NCBI GenBank assembly: GCA_033807695.1
Contig: CM066303.1
Location: 1,550,001-1,614,000 of the forward strand
DNA length: 64,000 bases
Origin: Daedaleopsis sinensis
Taxonomy: Eukaryota; Basidiomycota; Agaricomycetes; Polyporales; Polyporaceae
Direction: 5' to 3'
Shown: piece after piece, positions 1-14,664 of the stretch
How positions within the stretch are numbered: position 1 is the first letter of the stretch
Layout of the letters: each line of letters starts with the position of its first letter
The notes under the pieces: model-generated
Database searches by the model: none
Told to the model about the DNA's origin: nothing
What the model saw: the letters and a program-made list of their open reading frames with translations, nothing else
Program-made: the position numbers and the translations under genes

Positions 1-81
1 TTGCCGATTGCTCTACACTTCTTTCTCATGCGCAGCTCCTTTGCCCCACCGCTCCGTAGCATATACTCACGAACTTCACAG

Positions 82-786
82 GGCTGAGCGTAAGAGCTCG
101 CCGGTCGACCAAGAATCTTCCTCTAATGGCAAGAGATCCCCCACTACGCCGCCTGCCCGGGTATCGCCCCCCAACCCTGGCATCAACCTGAACACAATTA
201 GTGCCGGTACGCGTTGTGGCCATCCTTGCTCCTAAAATAGCTGCTCACTCGGCGGGTTCGGTAGCCGATGCTCGCACTCTCATGTCCCACGAGCACAAAG
301 CCCTTGGCTTCCGTCCGCCCCCCGGCTCCCTTGCCGCGGAAGCGCAGAGTGCTGCGGCGCGCCACCCAGAGGGCAATGGAACACACCTTGATGAGGACAC
401 ACTTCGCGCGATCGCGCTGCGCGATGCTGAACGCATCAAGGCTGACCGCGAGCTCAACATGGTTGGGGATGTCAACGTCAGCACGGTCGGCAAAGGTGCG
501 TCCGTCCCTCTCAGCGGCGCCAGCATATACTCACCAGCCGACCTTTGGCACAGACGGTGCGTCCGAGATCGTGTCCGCCGAGGCGAAGGCGCTCGGTCAC
601 CGCCCGCCGACGGGTAGCATCGCTGCTGAGGCACAGAGCGCCGGCGACAGGCACCCCGACGGCGGGAGCTTCAACCCGAGCGCAAACCCTGTCGAGCTGG
701 AGGCGTTGAAAGAGGCCGCGCGGACGGAGGGCGAGCAGCTGCGTGAGGAGGAGCAGAAGCCTGAGCCGGAAGTGAAGGCGGAGTAA
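82..786 (+). CDS. SMP-domain (seed-maturation-like) protein, 5' end not in window
   Basis: Three exons can be read: 82-206, 265-495 and 554-786, separated by two 58-nt GT-AG introns with CTCAC-type branch sites. The protein holds two copies of the motif KALGxRPPxGSxAAEAQSA followed by an RHP triplet, the signature of SMP (seed maturation protein) domains found in fungal stress and conidiation proteins. The tail is acidic, rich in Glu and Lys. The acceptor at 80-81 suggests at least one earlier exon left of the window, so the start codon is unseen. The role is inferred to be desiccation or stress protection; no catalytic motif is present. The stop codon is TAA at 784-786. Confidence 0.7.
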
Positions 787-1321
787 GCCGCGTCCTAATT
801 GTATGTACGAATAGTGTACGATATTGACGATAATCTTTTTTCTCCTTCGCTTTCGTTGCTGTTCCGCGACACAGGACTCGCAGTACACCGGCCACCGCGA
901 CCAAGGTCGACAAGGCCATCGAGACGGAGCCGATGACGGAAGACCCGCCGACCACCTTGAACATGCGCACGATGAACACACCCCCGATGGTCCGGAACGA
1001 GACGGAAGACTCGGTCGAGATCGTCTGCGATGTGCTTGCGTGAGCGGCGGGAACCCTCTCGTCTGCAGGCCTGTCGAAGATCTGTGGTCGCTCTGGTCCG
1101 GCGGCATGTACGCACGTGTTACCGATGGACGCTAGTACTGAGAAGTTGCTCAAACCGTGTATTTGTTTCATAGATTACTTTATCCCGCTCATCCTATATC
1201 GATATTCATGTACAGTAGTAGAAGTGAACCATACACGCGACAAATTTATTTGTACGATGTTCCGACAAACAATCGCGTCCCATACGGTACTTCGTCTGTG
1301 AGAACCTCAAACTTTAAAGCT
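787..1321. other. Intergenic, possible small plus-strand frame
   Basis: A plus-strand frame from ATG 933 to TGA 1043 (36 codons, polar, Thr/Met/Pro-rich) extends upstream to a plausible acceptor near 874. It could be a small gene or an alternative 3' end of the SMP gene. The opposite strand is also open here with hydrophobic content. I cannot choose between these and do not call a gene. Confidence 0.25.
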
Positions 1322-2780
<1,459 letters not shown>

Positions 2781-2840
2781 TGATGTATGGTATGCGATGG
2801 GTGGCGGGTGTTGTGAGGTCTGTGTGAGATGTGTTGGTGG

Positions 2841-2850
2841 CTTTTATACC
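2841..2850 (-). promoter_or_regulatory. TATA box of OYE copy 1
   Basis: The minus strand reads GGTATAAAAG here, 61-70 nt before the ATG at 2780, a normal distance for a fungal TATA element with a short leader. Confidence 0.6.
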
Positions 2851-3863
2851 GCACGACGCGTAGTTGGGACTCCGTGGATGCAAATACCTACTAATTTCTA
2901 CTTACCGATCAGTATGTTGCCTGACAGCCTGACGGAGTCAGCATCATCATGCAGTTGCCACTGGCAGTTGCGTACAGATTGGCAACACCCGAATTTGATC
3001 CCAAGGGATAATCCTGAAGAGTCCTGGAGCTGTTGATCCTCGCATCCGGCGGTGAATGGCATAGCATTCGTCAGAGCGCATATGGCAGGTGTGACTGTGC
3101 AGGTAAACCCACACGAGAACCCGCCGCTACCGATGACGAATTTACGCACAGAACGACAGGACGTGAGTGTCAGGGCGACTTATACTGATCCCTGCGATAG
3201 AGTCGAGTCAATCGATTGAAAATCATCGGTGACTGCGCTGATGTCGATGAGGGCCACGGAAGATCGCAGTGGGCATGAATGTCGTGCGCGCCGGAAATAA
3301 CAATAACACATTCAACGAACTGAACAAGGAACTCCTTACCGTCCATTTCGGGTTGGTGTAGTGATGGTGTTCCCCGTTTCTCACTCGATCGCGCCTCAAT
3401 CTACTGGTTTGAGTCTGCCGTTCACCCGACGCACTCCTCAAACACGCTTTTGGGTATATGAAGCGGTAGTCCTTCTCAGAGACACTGTACAAAATCACTT
3501 AAATCAGCTCGCTTGTCTAGCTTATCACTCGCGCAACAACAACCTCACATATTTCGACGAACAGCTAGCAAGTGCATCAGACCTCTACAGACCTGTCATG
3601 TTGCCTTTGTTGCATGCCGAGACGTCGATAAGATCAACAACACTCACGCTCGCGGGCGACAATCGTGCTTGAAAGCTTGACCCGCCAAAAGCTAAGCTAA
3701 GCTAAGTTAAGTTAATTCTGTCTAGGAACAGTTAGCGCCACAGGTTGAATTGTGAACCATCCTTCTCAGAGGCTCGCCGCGAAAACGCATTGAGTGTAAG
3801 CAAGTACTGCTACACGCTAACCCTCGATATCCACAGAGCGGGTGCAACATCGGTGCCGAAAGC
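2851..3863. other. Intergenic between OYE copies 1 and 2
   Basis: No convincing gene. Open stretches here lack recognisable motifs and splice continuity. A short pentanucleotide repeat, (GCTAA)3(GTTAA)2, lies at 3691-3715. Confidence 0.5.
3691..3715. repeat. Pentanucleotide microsatellite (GCTAA/GTTAA)5
   Basis: Three GCTAA units are followed by two GTTAA units, 25 nt in all, in the spacer downstream of OYE copy 2. Confidence 0.85.
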
Positions 3864-5274
<1,411 letters not shown>

Positions 5275-5366
5275 GATGTCGGTTGAGGGGTAACGTGCGA
5301 TGAGGGTAGGTGGTATGTGCGGTGCGTGGTGGCCTATTCTATTTCGTGAGTACTCACCTCACACGG

Positions 5367-5376
5367 CTCTTATAGT
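5367..5376 (-). promoter_or_regulatory. Probable TATA element of OYE copy 2
   Basis: The minus strand reads ACTATAAGAG about 95 nt before the ATG at 5274. It is a weaker match than at copies 1 and 3. Confidence 0.4.
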
Positions 5377-6160
5377 CCTCGAGTGCCCGGTGCGCGGGGT
5401 CAAACTTCTAGAACAAAGACGAGTTTGCTGACTGATTTTGCGCACAGACATTCCGCCATCGTCGTAAATGATCCAACGTGAACGTTGATATAGATAAGCC
5501 AGGCATTTGCGGACTGACTCCGTGCCGCCATCGGTCGGTGCCTCGGATAGAGGATTTCAAAATTCGCTTGGGCCAATCACCACGGCCAAGGGAGTTCTGA
5601 GCATGCCCGAGTCACTGAGACTGACGACGCTGCAGTGGATTGGAATAGCGATGGGCAAGTCTCGATGTCAGCAAGCGGAAGTAAGCCGTGAATTACTCCG
5701 GTATACCGGCATATGAGAGCAAATGAGAGCGTTGGTCAAGCGTTGGTGGTGGTTGAAGCAAATCGTGTTGTCGCTTACTCAGCCTTTGGCGTCTACACTG
5801 CCAAAAGAGTACAAGCGCTTAGCGCGAAGGCCGACCTTCGTTGAACCTGACCCCATGCATGCTACAAGCAGGAGTCGTATCTTCAGAAACCTTGGTGCTG
5901 ATATACCAATACATGGGGCGGATCTTCCTCCGGGCGTGGTCGTACTCCAAGGCCCACGGCTCTCAGGGGAGTTATCGGTCTCCGTAGTGTCAACCGGGAT
6001 CTATTCTAGGCATTGGCATGACCTTGGAGACCCGTAACAGTGCGATTTAGCTGTTGCATATTACGGTATTGAAATAGTACTGGAGGTCGAAGTCGTATAT
6101 GCAGCGTCTGTAAGTGTAGACGAGTCCGCATCGACGATGTCACCGCTCCTGTCCGACCCT
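5377..6160. other. Intergenic, no supported gene
   Basis: Short open frames occur on the plus strand (for example 5507-5716 and 5723-6037), but they have no recognisable family motif. I see nothing else here. Confidence 0.45.
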
Positions 6161-7909
6161 CTACCAAAGCTCGTGCTCTGACGGCCAGCGGTGAGGAAGG
6201 TCGAGCAGCTCGGGATCGCGAATGTTGAGCATCATCCGGGTGACAAGCGTGGCCGAGATGCTACGAGCATTTGCGCGGGCGCCGTCAGCCGTGTGATCGA
6301 CGGTTCGCAGTAGGGAGGCGGAACGTACACGTTAGTCAGAGTCGTGAGGACCCCCTTGTGTTTCGGCTGCAGGTGGGAAGAGGGCGTGCGAACGAGCTTC
6401 AGTCGCTGAATTCTCGACGTATCAGCACAGTTGCGCACCGGTACCAACTGATAACGCGAGCCACGTACGAGACGGAGAAGAAATTGAATGTCAGTGCTCT
6501 TCGCGGTCTGTCCGAAAGAGAAATACTCCTTACCACATAGGTCAGAATGTTCGACAAGTAGCAGACGGCAAGGACGCTAGATTGGGATGTGAGGAAGTGT
6601 ATGGTCTGAGCAACCATGGCGACGAACCCAAAGTACAGTGTTCCTACAAGCGTGCAGTGAAGACGTCACTCGCCATCCTCGTTTGATAGAGTTTTCAAGG
6701 GAAGCAAGCTCACCGTCTATTAAAATAACGTGAAATAAACTACGACTCCACATACGGCCCGCATGCAGTGCCTGCCATAATGTTAGAAGGAATACGACAA
6801 TGTCGAACGCCATGATGGAGCTCCATGCGGCCGCTAAGTCTGTTTTGAGGCAGGGTTAGCTGGGAGAAAACCTGCCTATCTCTAGTAGCATTCCGAACTC
6901 ACAGTAGCCTCTATGCACATCGTTAGCGCGAGTGTACAACAAACCAAGGCAATGATGACGTACTGTTTTTCAGATATTCTGAGGTCACACCCCACCCATA
7001 AAGATAGGTTTGCGGAGGGCACCGGCGATCCGCGCACGCTCAAAATCGCCCACTGTGGAGGGGAAATCAGGTTAGTATAATACGGATCTAATCCAAGCGG
7101 TGAACGAGTATGCGAGCTCACCACACTGATCGCGCCGCCTAGGAGGGAGATGCATGATAACAAGTAGATGACTCTACGACTCCGATTATACAATGCGTAT
7201 GTTCGTAACATTAATAGCGCTGTCGAGTCGTCAGACGCATCCGGATCACCGAAATATGGTGGTGGGGTCTACTCACTTCCGACGACCAGCTGCGTGAGTG
7301 CAGCTAAGAGTTGATGGTATAGCTGCAGCGTGCGGCATCTGACCATGATTGAGAAGGAGATGGGTAGAATTGGTCAGTGGGCTGAGTCGATTACTGGTAG
7401 TACTACTTACTGCTAGCGTATGGAAAACCCGACCGGTAAATGGAGTAAATCGGACAGAAGGCCATCAGCTCGGTGGGATTGATGCTCGGGAGGATCACGT
7501 ACAGATTCGGGCATTGTGACAAAGAACTCGAGTATGACGGGGACATGGCACAGCACTGACATGTATCTGTTGAGGAAGAAGAAGAAAGACGCCCAAGAGC
7601 GCCCCGCGGCCGCAGTCCAATATCGTTCGACCTCTTCGGGTAGAGTGAGGACATAGTCGTAGTAGAGGATCGCTAAGTACGCCCGGATGGTGCGTAAGCG
7701 GCAATGCGGGAGAAGAGTCAGCATAAATAGACGGAGCTTCAAAAGGAAGCATGTTACACACCGAATGCGACTGCCTGGACCATCCGGTTGGGATAGGACG
7801 ACTCCGCACTGCACACCAGTCGTCCATGGTCATGTTCAACGCGACAGCTGCACAAGATGCGGGTCACTCACATTATCTGGATGGCGGCTACAGCATCCTC
7901 ACCGCTCAT
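6161..7909 (-). CDS. DUF6533 integral membrane protein (copy A)
   Basis: Multi-exon, multi-pass membrane protein of the basidiomycete DUF6533 family; biochemical role unknown. Start MSGEDAVAAIQI at 7909, with exon 1 at 7872-7909. The defining block is AILYYDYVLTLPEEVERYW followed by FFFLNRYMSVLCHVPVILEF. Later exons give CRTLQLYHQLL, MLRTYALYNRSRRVIYLL, a Trp-initiated loop, a helix MAFDIVVFLLTLWQAL, a segment ending LIDG, TLYFGFVAMVAQTIHF, and the cytosolic end MMLNIRDPELLD. Roughly ten exons with about 55-65 nt introns, stop TAG at 6161-6163. Seven hydrophobic segments suggest a receptor-like fold, but this is inference. It lies in tandem with copy B. Confidence 0.8.
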
Positions 7910-9537
7910 GGTATACTTGAGCGTTCGGATGGCGGGTCCGGAGGTCCGGAGAGTCCAGTCGCACCCGATGTCGCCAGGATGCCTCCGGTAGAGGTCCGAA
8001 GGGCAGTAGATCGAGCAAAGAAATGACAACGAGCGACCTGTCGAGGAGTAGTGTCGAGTGTGGTAGGATAGAGGACCGGTAGTGAGGCGGAAGGTGAGAA
8101 GCAAGGGCAGCGGTTGGGGCGCAGGGGAGAGTGTCGTGCTGAGAGTTTGAAGGGAAGCGTACCACGGAGCCCGGCTTCCTCAGGTTATCCTAGTGCCCGT
8201 CTCGCCCTCCTCCAGGCCACATGCGAATGCGAGGCTGCGCCGAGTCAGAGAGCCAGTCAGAGCACAAGAACGAAGGTCCAGGTGCGAGTCGCCAGCTGGC
8301 GGTGGCCCGTTCTTCAGGGTTCGGGTTGCATGCCATGTGCGTAGATGGGCCCGTATGCGGGCTGTCAAGACATGCATGTTGGACACGCTCGGACAGACGT
8401 CAATGAAGCCTTATGCGGCAGAGCCACTCTCCCACCGTGCCTGCGTCCGGCCGAAATAGAGGGAGTCTGTGGCGGAGGGTAACGCCAGTACAAGGCACGG
8501 TAGCACAAGATAGGGGATGCCCAGAATGAGATCGCTGGGGGATTCAAATAGGGCGAACGGATGTCGGTGACCTCCGAGTTGATGCAGAGGTGGCCAGTCT
8601 GGATTAAGTAGATACTCTACCCGTGGTCGTGCAGTAGCAGCCTCTGAAGCGACACCGTATACCACAATAGTGCACGCCGAGTATGGCCAAACATAATAAC
8701 CACCGGCATCCCATCACAGTGTCAAACCGAGACAGATGGTATCTGCCAAGGTCGGACTGCGGAATACGCCGTCGCGGTGGCAATTAGCCGCTTCGCAGAC
8801 GGGAGCACCGCACAACGAGGCTAAGACCACAGCCCATGGTCCCATAAATCACTACAACAAACAAGTAGACTCACCAGTGTATCGGGAAACCGACTAGAGG
8901 CGACCCGGTTAATCAGGACTCGAATAGATCCCGGCCTACCACCAGTGCGGTTGGGCGCAGACTCTAGCAACGCTCGGGATGCTGAATTTCTGGCTGTCAT
9001 GGCCGTGCCCATCCATCTAAATTGCTCAATTAGACTCTTCGAACATATGGTGCCACCCACCGTGCCTTTTCTGAGACGCTATGCGCTACGATGCGATTGA
9101 GTGAAGTCCAGAGTTTAGTTGCGTCATTGAGAATTCGACAGCGCGTGAAAGTGCCCCGAAAACCTGTGCGACGTCGCACCCGGATTGGGTCTACCGTGAG
9201 CTGCCTGGCTCTACCCATGTACCGTCCGTCTACCCGTGACGCATGAAAGGTCGACCATGTGGCGCATCTGTACTAGGAGCATGGTTAGTGTGGGATTCAG
9301 GATGAAAGCAGTATAAACCTTACGCGGTTTTAAGTTTAGGCGGTGTGCCGGGCGCGAGATGTAGCAGTGCCGTGTCGCACTGTCAAACACTTCTATCCAA
9401 CAGTATCACCGTTGGAGATGCCTTTCTGATAGCGATAACCAAACATATCTTGAAACTGATGAAGCGGTTCTCCCTATCACGTCTATCATGTTCGTATAGC
9501 TGGTGAGTACATCCGACTCCAGGGATCTGACGAACCG
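7910..9537. other. Intergenic, no supported gene
   Basis: About 1.6 kb between DUF6533 copies A and B. Several open frames (for example the minus-strand stretch at 8411-8665 and 8821-9060) have hydrophobic patches that might be remnants of a further membrane protein, but no DUF6533 signature could be aligned. Confidence 0.4.
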
Positions 9538-11160
9538 CTATATGGATCTATACAGTGGTCTGTCTGTCACGTCGCGAAGCTCATAGTCCTCTGACATGTG
9601 ACTGAGAGGAAGGCTGGGACGGGTGTGATTGCGGACGTTGAGCATCATTCGGTTGATGAGCGTAGACGAGAGTCTGCAAAGGGTGCGCGACAGTTAGGCC
9701 TAGGCTTTGTTCTAGAAATGAAGCATAACTCACACATTCGTCAACGTTGCCAGGTACCCTCGATATCCCGGCTAATCACCGTGAAGGAGTAATATCACGT
9801 TAGTGAACCATCTTGAAGACACGATATAAAAGTTCTGATGCACCTCAGCGAACTGCGGGCGAGATAACATCAGTTAACTATGCAATGGGCTGACTATGAC
9901 TATGACGAAGCTGGAACTCACCACGAAAGTGAGGACATTTGTGAGATAGCATACAATCAAGATGCTGTTGACATGGTGACCATTTGAACAAGAAAGTAGA
10001 ACGGTGTAGCACGATCACCTACAAGAAGTACACCAATCCTGATGGAGGTCCAAATGCGTCAGTGAGCAATAGTTGACGATAGAGATGGTCCTGACCGTCT
10101 CGCAAAATGAGGTAGAACAAGCCATACTGCCAGGCAATCGCGTTTTCAATAGTGCGAGCGACAGTCAGTGCGAAGACTGTGACATCGAAGATGAGGATGA
10201 CCCCCCAGGCTAACGCGTAGCCTAGATGAGCACAGTAGCTGTCAATATACCCTTCGTAGTAATGCGTATCGTTTCGCCACGTACGTTTGCCTCTTCAAAA
10301 CGCCAACTGTCAGTGCAGAACCACATAGAATGCTCATTCGATACTCACTCGGACGCGGAGGTCAGTAGGATGCAAGTGTCTGTGGTAGAGAGCGATACTG
10401 TATATGCAGATTGTGCACCATTCTCATCCATGGATACCGTACTATTGATCGCCCACTGCGTGAATACGTACACAAGAGTGGGTTAGCGAATCAAGGGGGA
10501 GTTGTTCAATGCACAGATGCACTAGCACGCACCGTGCTGATTCCAGCTCCTATGCCCAGGATCGTTACCAGGAGAATGGCGACTTTGCGGTTGCAATTGT
10601 ACAATGCGTATGTACGCATGATCATGAGCACTGCCGACAGATGTCAGTCTGCGCAACGAGAGAGGAGTTTGGCGGAGATTAGACGCACATGCTGACCCGC
10701 CTTGTGCGACTACAAGGAGGATCCCGTGATATACTTGCAGACTATGGCAACTAGACGAGTGTCCCTTGTGAGATGCATGAGTATTCGCGCAAGATTCGTA
10801 GTCACCTCTGATCATGAAGTGCCTATATGAGCATCATCAAGGTCGACGTGAAGGTGGTTCGGCCACTTACCGATGCAGACGGATTTGCGAAGAACTCCAC
10901 GATAATCGGTACATGAGATAGGATCAGCAAGTAGCGATTCATGAGGAAGACACATGACGGCCATGAATGTTTGCGTTTCCAGAACAGATGGACTTCAGCC
11001 GGGAATGTCAAGAGGAAGTCGTAATAGAGTATCGCTGAAATATGTTGAACACTTATAGCTCAAGTATGAGCTGGAACGAGGAACACCCACTGAACGTTAG
11101 GGCTGAGACAACCCTGACGTTGTACGTGAGCTCTCCTCTAGCAGTAGTTTCGTGAGCAAT
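9538..11160 (-). CDS. DUF6533 integral membrane protein (copy B)
   Basis: A second copy of the DUF6533 family. Readable exons in order: RVVSALTFS, AILYYDFLLTFPAEVHLFW, CVFLMNRYLLILSHVPII, CHSLQVYHGILLVVAQG, IMRTYALYNCNRKVAILL, WAINSTVSMDENGAQ, WGVILIFDVTVFALTV ending LILRDG, then the conserved tail LINRMMLNVRN and a stop TAG at 9538-9540. The exon order matches copy A, and no stop was seen inside the exons that can be aligned. The first exon was not located; sequence near 11130-11165 is in frame with exon 2 (DIAHETTARGEL), so the upper boundary given is approximate. Function unknown; inferred plasma-membrane or endomembrane protein. Confidence 0.7.
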
Positions 11161-12795
11161 GTCAGTACATGTATCTAAAGTCGCTCAACGTACTCACTTC
11201 TGAATCGGGTCCATGCGTCTTCGATACAGGCGGCCGGCGCGCAGGGATTACTACAGCGAGAGGAAGTAGAGGAATGGAGAAGCGGGGTGAGTCCCTCAAG
11301 CCTCAAGCTCAAGGCAGGGGGAGAAACCATCCCGTTAGCAGTGCACAGAGCGAAGTTCCTCCGACTGCGACCACTGTTGATCCTTATTTCTGTTGGGACA
11401 TGACATAAGAAGCCAGCCAGTGGGAAAGCAGCTCGCTCAGCCGTTACCGGCGTGATTGTGCCTATCATCGGCATAGCGGACAGGACTCAGAAGTCTTCCT
11501 ACGAGTCAGCCTGAGTTCGTAGATGCTATCACTGTATTTCATGATTCAGTACTACTATCACCGTCACCGCCCAGAATCGAACTCACTATCACTGCTGGTG
11601 GTGCCGGTGATCGTTCACAGCAGCTGCCAGTGCTCGATATTCAATATTCAACTTGAACGCCAGTGGCAGTGGCCGAGTCAGTCCCGGTGTACTGATTTTC
11701 CGGCGGACAGTGGATGGATAGCCAGCTCTAGTCCGATGGACTTCAGAAAAGAGTACAGCACGGTGATTGGTGTATGATGGGAATCTTCAACCGCACGCAG
11801 CGATGAATTCGAAACCAGCTGCTAGTCTAGAGAGTGAGAGTCGTCCCCGGGGTGCCGGGAGGAGGAGGGTTGCGGTGGACCACTAGATGACGTTCAACGG
11901 TGCTCATGTAAGCATCGACATTTGCCGGTCCGGTTCTGCTATTATCGTCATGCTGTTGACTCATGCACCACTTCCAGCCGCAGAAAGGCTCCGAGACCAA
12001 ACCCCTCCTATGGAACGTGAGCGTGGACGGTTTTGGTATGAGAATATATCAAGAGCAACGTTTCGCACACCTTTTGGGTTAGTTTCCACAAGAGGGGGAC
12101 CAAGGCCCATGTGTACGCATTTTCCGGTGAATGTATCGATAGCCAGCTACGCTAGGCTGGTCTAGCAGGACTGCGAAGAGACAACCTGCTGCTGGCGCGC
12201 CGCCGGCCAGTACTACTACTATGTAACTCCAAGTCCGAGGCGTCGGAGAAAATAAGGTGCGGTGGACGACCGCGATGTAAACACCGGCGTTTGCCGGTGG
12301 GGTTGGTCAGAGCTTTGATCCCGAAAGGGTCCACTCGGTGTTACTATATGCGGTGTTGTCGTGGTACCAGATGCTATATAGGGCACGTTTTTGGCCGTTT
12401 AGGGGGCGCTTCAGCATTTTCGACCTCCAAAACGGCCATTTTCGGTAGTCCGAGGGAGAAAGGATAGCTCTTAGCGCTTATTCGAGATTCGGCAAAGAAC
12501 TTGAACGTCGACGGTACGTCTCGGTACGTACGGTTCTCTCAACGACATGATCCAACATATATCTCCGGAGGGTCGGACATTACGACTATAGCGCCGTTAG
12601 AGCCTGAGGCCTGAGGCCTGAGGCCTGAGGACATGAAAGCTTGACACACATCCCCTATGCTGAGCAATGCAGTGCTGCCTCTCTAATCTATCCACGCTGA
12701 GGGTATGACCGTAACGATGAGCCTCGGGTACAGGCTCGGTGGGTACACAGTGCGTTTGAGTCCGGTCTCCGCCACGGTCCGAATCTACCAGCTAC
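11161..12795. other. Intergenic upstream of OYE copy 3
   Basis: No supported gene, apart from a possible first exon of DUF6533 copy B at its left end. Contains a heptanucleotide repeat (12603-12630) and a short inverted repeat with arms at 12388-12400 and 12429-12442 around TTTGGCCGTTT. Two loosely similar blocks near 11870-11935 and 12240-12305 (GCGGTGGAC, CATGTAAGC/GATGTAAAC, TTTGCCGGT) look like an old direct duplication. Confidence 0.4.
12603..12630. repeat. Heptanucleotide repeat (CCTGAGG)4
   Basis: Four perfect CCTGAGG units. The same heptamer is repeated at 22636-22668, 10 kb away. Confidence 0.9.
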
Positions 12796-12798
12796 CTA

Positions 12799-12808
12799 CT
12801 TATAAAAC
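12799..12808 (+). promoter_or_regulatory. TATA box of OYE copy 3
   Basis: CTTATAAAAC lies about 55-63 nt before the ATG at 12862, the same spacing as the TATA box of OYE copy 1. Confidence 0.6.
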
Positions 12809-12861
12809 CGTTTGAATCTCTGTAGGATTTATCCCCTGGCCGCCAATATTCCAAACCCAGC

Positions 12862-14270
12862 ATGTCCTCTACCACTCCTGCACTCTTCCAACCGATTCAA
12901 GTCGGGGACCTGACGCTGGCTCACCGCGTCGTCCTCGCCCCGCTCACACGGCTTCGTGCGGACGCCGCCCACGTTCACACCGACCTTGGTGTCGAATACT
13001 ACGCGCAGCGTGCGAGCGTTCCCGGCACGCTCCTCATCAGCGAGGGGACGGTCATCACAGCCGCTGCAGGCATGATACCACACATCCCAGGAATCTGGAG
13101 TGACGAACAGATCGTGGCCTGGAAAAAGGTCAGCTTTCTACGCCTTGCGCCAATGCCTCTTGTACTGACGACGCATCCGTACAGATCACAGATGCTGTAC
13201 ATGCCAAGGGCTCGTATATCTTCCTGCAGATAGCTGCGTTCGGGCGAGCGGCTCGTCCCGCAGTGCTAGAACAGGAGAGCCCGGACTTCCCTCACGTCGC
13301 TCCATCTCCAATCGCTATGAGCACCAGCCCGGACGACGTGCCTCGCGAAATGACAAAAGCCGGTGAGCATGCTTTCGTACGGGTTTCCGAGACGTCGACT
13401 GTCCGTACTCACTCTCACCTTTTAACAGAAATCAAGGAGTACATCGGCTGGTTCGCTACGGCCGCATCAAACGCCGTGCATCGCGCTGGGTTCGACGGTA
13501 TTGAGATCCACGGGGCCAATGGGTTCATGGTCGATCAGTTCTTACAAGATGTGTCAAACAAGCGTACGGACGAGTACGGCGGCTCCATTGAGAACCGCTC
13601 TCGATTCGGGCTCGAGCTCTTGGGCGCTGTCACCGCAGCTGTCGGACAGAGCAAGGCCGCGATCCGTTTGAGTCCTTGGAACACGGCCCAAGGTTTGCCC
13701 GGGCCCTGTCTTTATGCCGTAGTGCTCGAGCTGACACGTTTGCACCATGATCAGACATGCGCATGGAAGATCCCGTGCCACAGTTCAGCTACTTCGTTGA
13801 GAAGATCAAGGAGAAGTACCCGCAGCTCGCATATCTCCACGTCACCTCTCCAGATCATTCAGAGAGCAAGGGTCCTGAGGATGAATCCGTAAGTAACATC
13901 GCTGAATACGGAGTCGTCACGGCTGACAGCATCCACCCTGTGTACTCTCTGTAGCAGGTGAACTTCATCCATAAGATCTGGGCCCCCCGTCCGACCATCA
14001 CGGCTGGTGGGTACACGCGCGAGTCCGGCATTCGGGTCGCAGAAGAGACTGGCCAACTGGTCGCGTATGGCAAGCTGTTCCTGGCGAATGTGAGTCTCTT
14101 CAGAGTGCGATGCACACGTCTCCGCCTAACTTCGTATCTTACAGCCGGATCTGCCGTTCCGTCTACGCGAGAACCTACCGCCTGAGGAGCCTCAGATCGA
14201 CACGTTCTATCTGCCCATGAGCGAGAAAGGATACACAACGTATCCGTTCCACGAGGAGTTCCTCAAGTAG
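12862..14270 (+). CDS. Old yellow enzyme homologue with altered active site (copy 3)
   Basis: Complete OYE-family gene of 367 residues. Exons: 12862-13128, 13185-13362, 13429-13692, 13755-13888, 13955-14089, 14145-14270. Exons 2-5 have the same lengths as in copies 1 and 2. FMN-site and substrate motifs are kept (LAPLTRLRA, His/Asn in [22 protein letters not shown]). Two key positions differ: the proton-donor Tyr of HGANGY is Phe ([10 protein letters not shown]), and the Trp of LQLWALGR is Ala (LQIAAFGR). By family knowledge (Tyr196 and Trp116 of Saccharomyces pastorianus OYE1) these control proton transfer and substrate orientation. The frame is otherwise open, so it looks like a functional variant rather than a pseudogene. 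It is on the opposite strand to copies 1 and 2. Confidence 0.92.
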
Positions 14271-14329
14271 TTGTCGTAATCCTGTAATAGTTCAAGCCCG
14301 TCTTAGAGATTGATCAGTACCATTCATAG

Positions 14330-14430
14330 CTAGGACAGGATTTACGACGTACCCATACTCCGAGTGCACCGGCAACAGGAATAGGACGACATCAAACTTG
14401 CGGGCTTGATGGTAGAAAGCTGTCATGCTA
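14330..14430 (-). repeat. Relic shared with the OYE pseudogene locus
   Basis: On the minus strand this stretch reads HQARKFDVVLFLLPVHSEYG, reminiscent of the FDVVVFLLT helix of DUF6533 proteins. Nearly the same sequence occurs at 49660-49770 next to an OYE fragment. It is therefore part of the block duplicated together with the 3' end of OYE copy 3. Confidence 0.6.
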
Positions 14431-14664
14431 GTGCGCCGCAATATAACATTAGCTGAGTCAGAGACTTTTATACATGGGTATTATAGTGGCAGAATGTTGT
14501 GACTGCGAGGCCATGATGGGGAAGTAGGTTAGTGTCGGCGTATGCACATGCGGCGGTAATAGTGCTAGTAATATAGAGAATCCATCCATGCAATATACAA
14601 AGTAGATCGGTATGATCCATTAGGTGGCCGAGACGATGTCGATGTCGCACAGGGCGCGAAAGCA

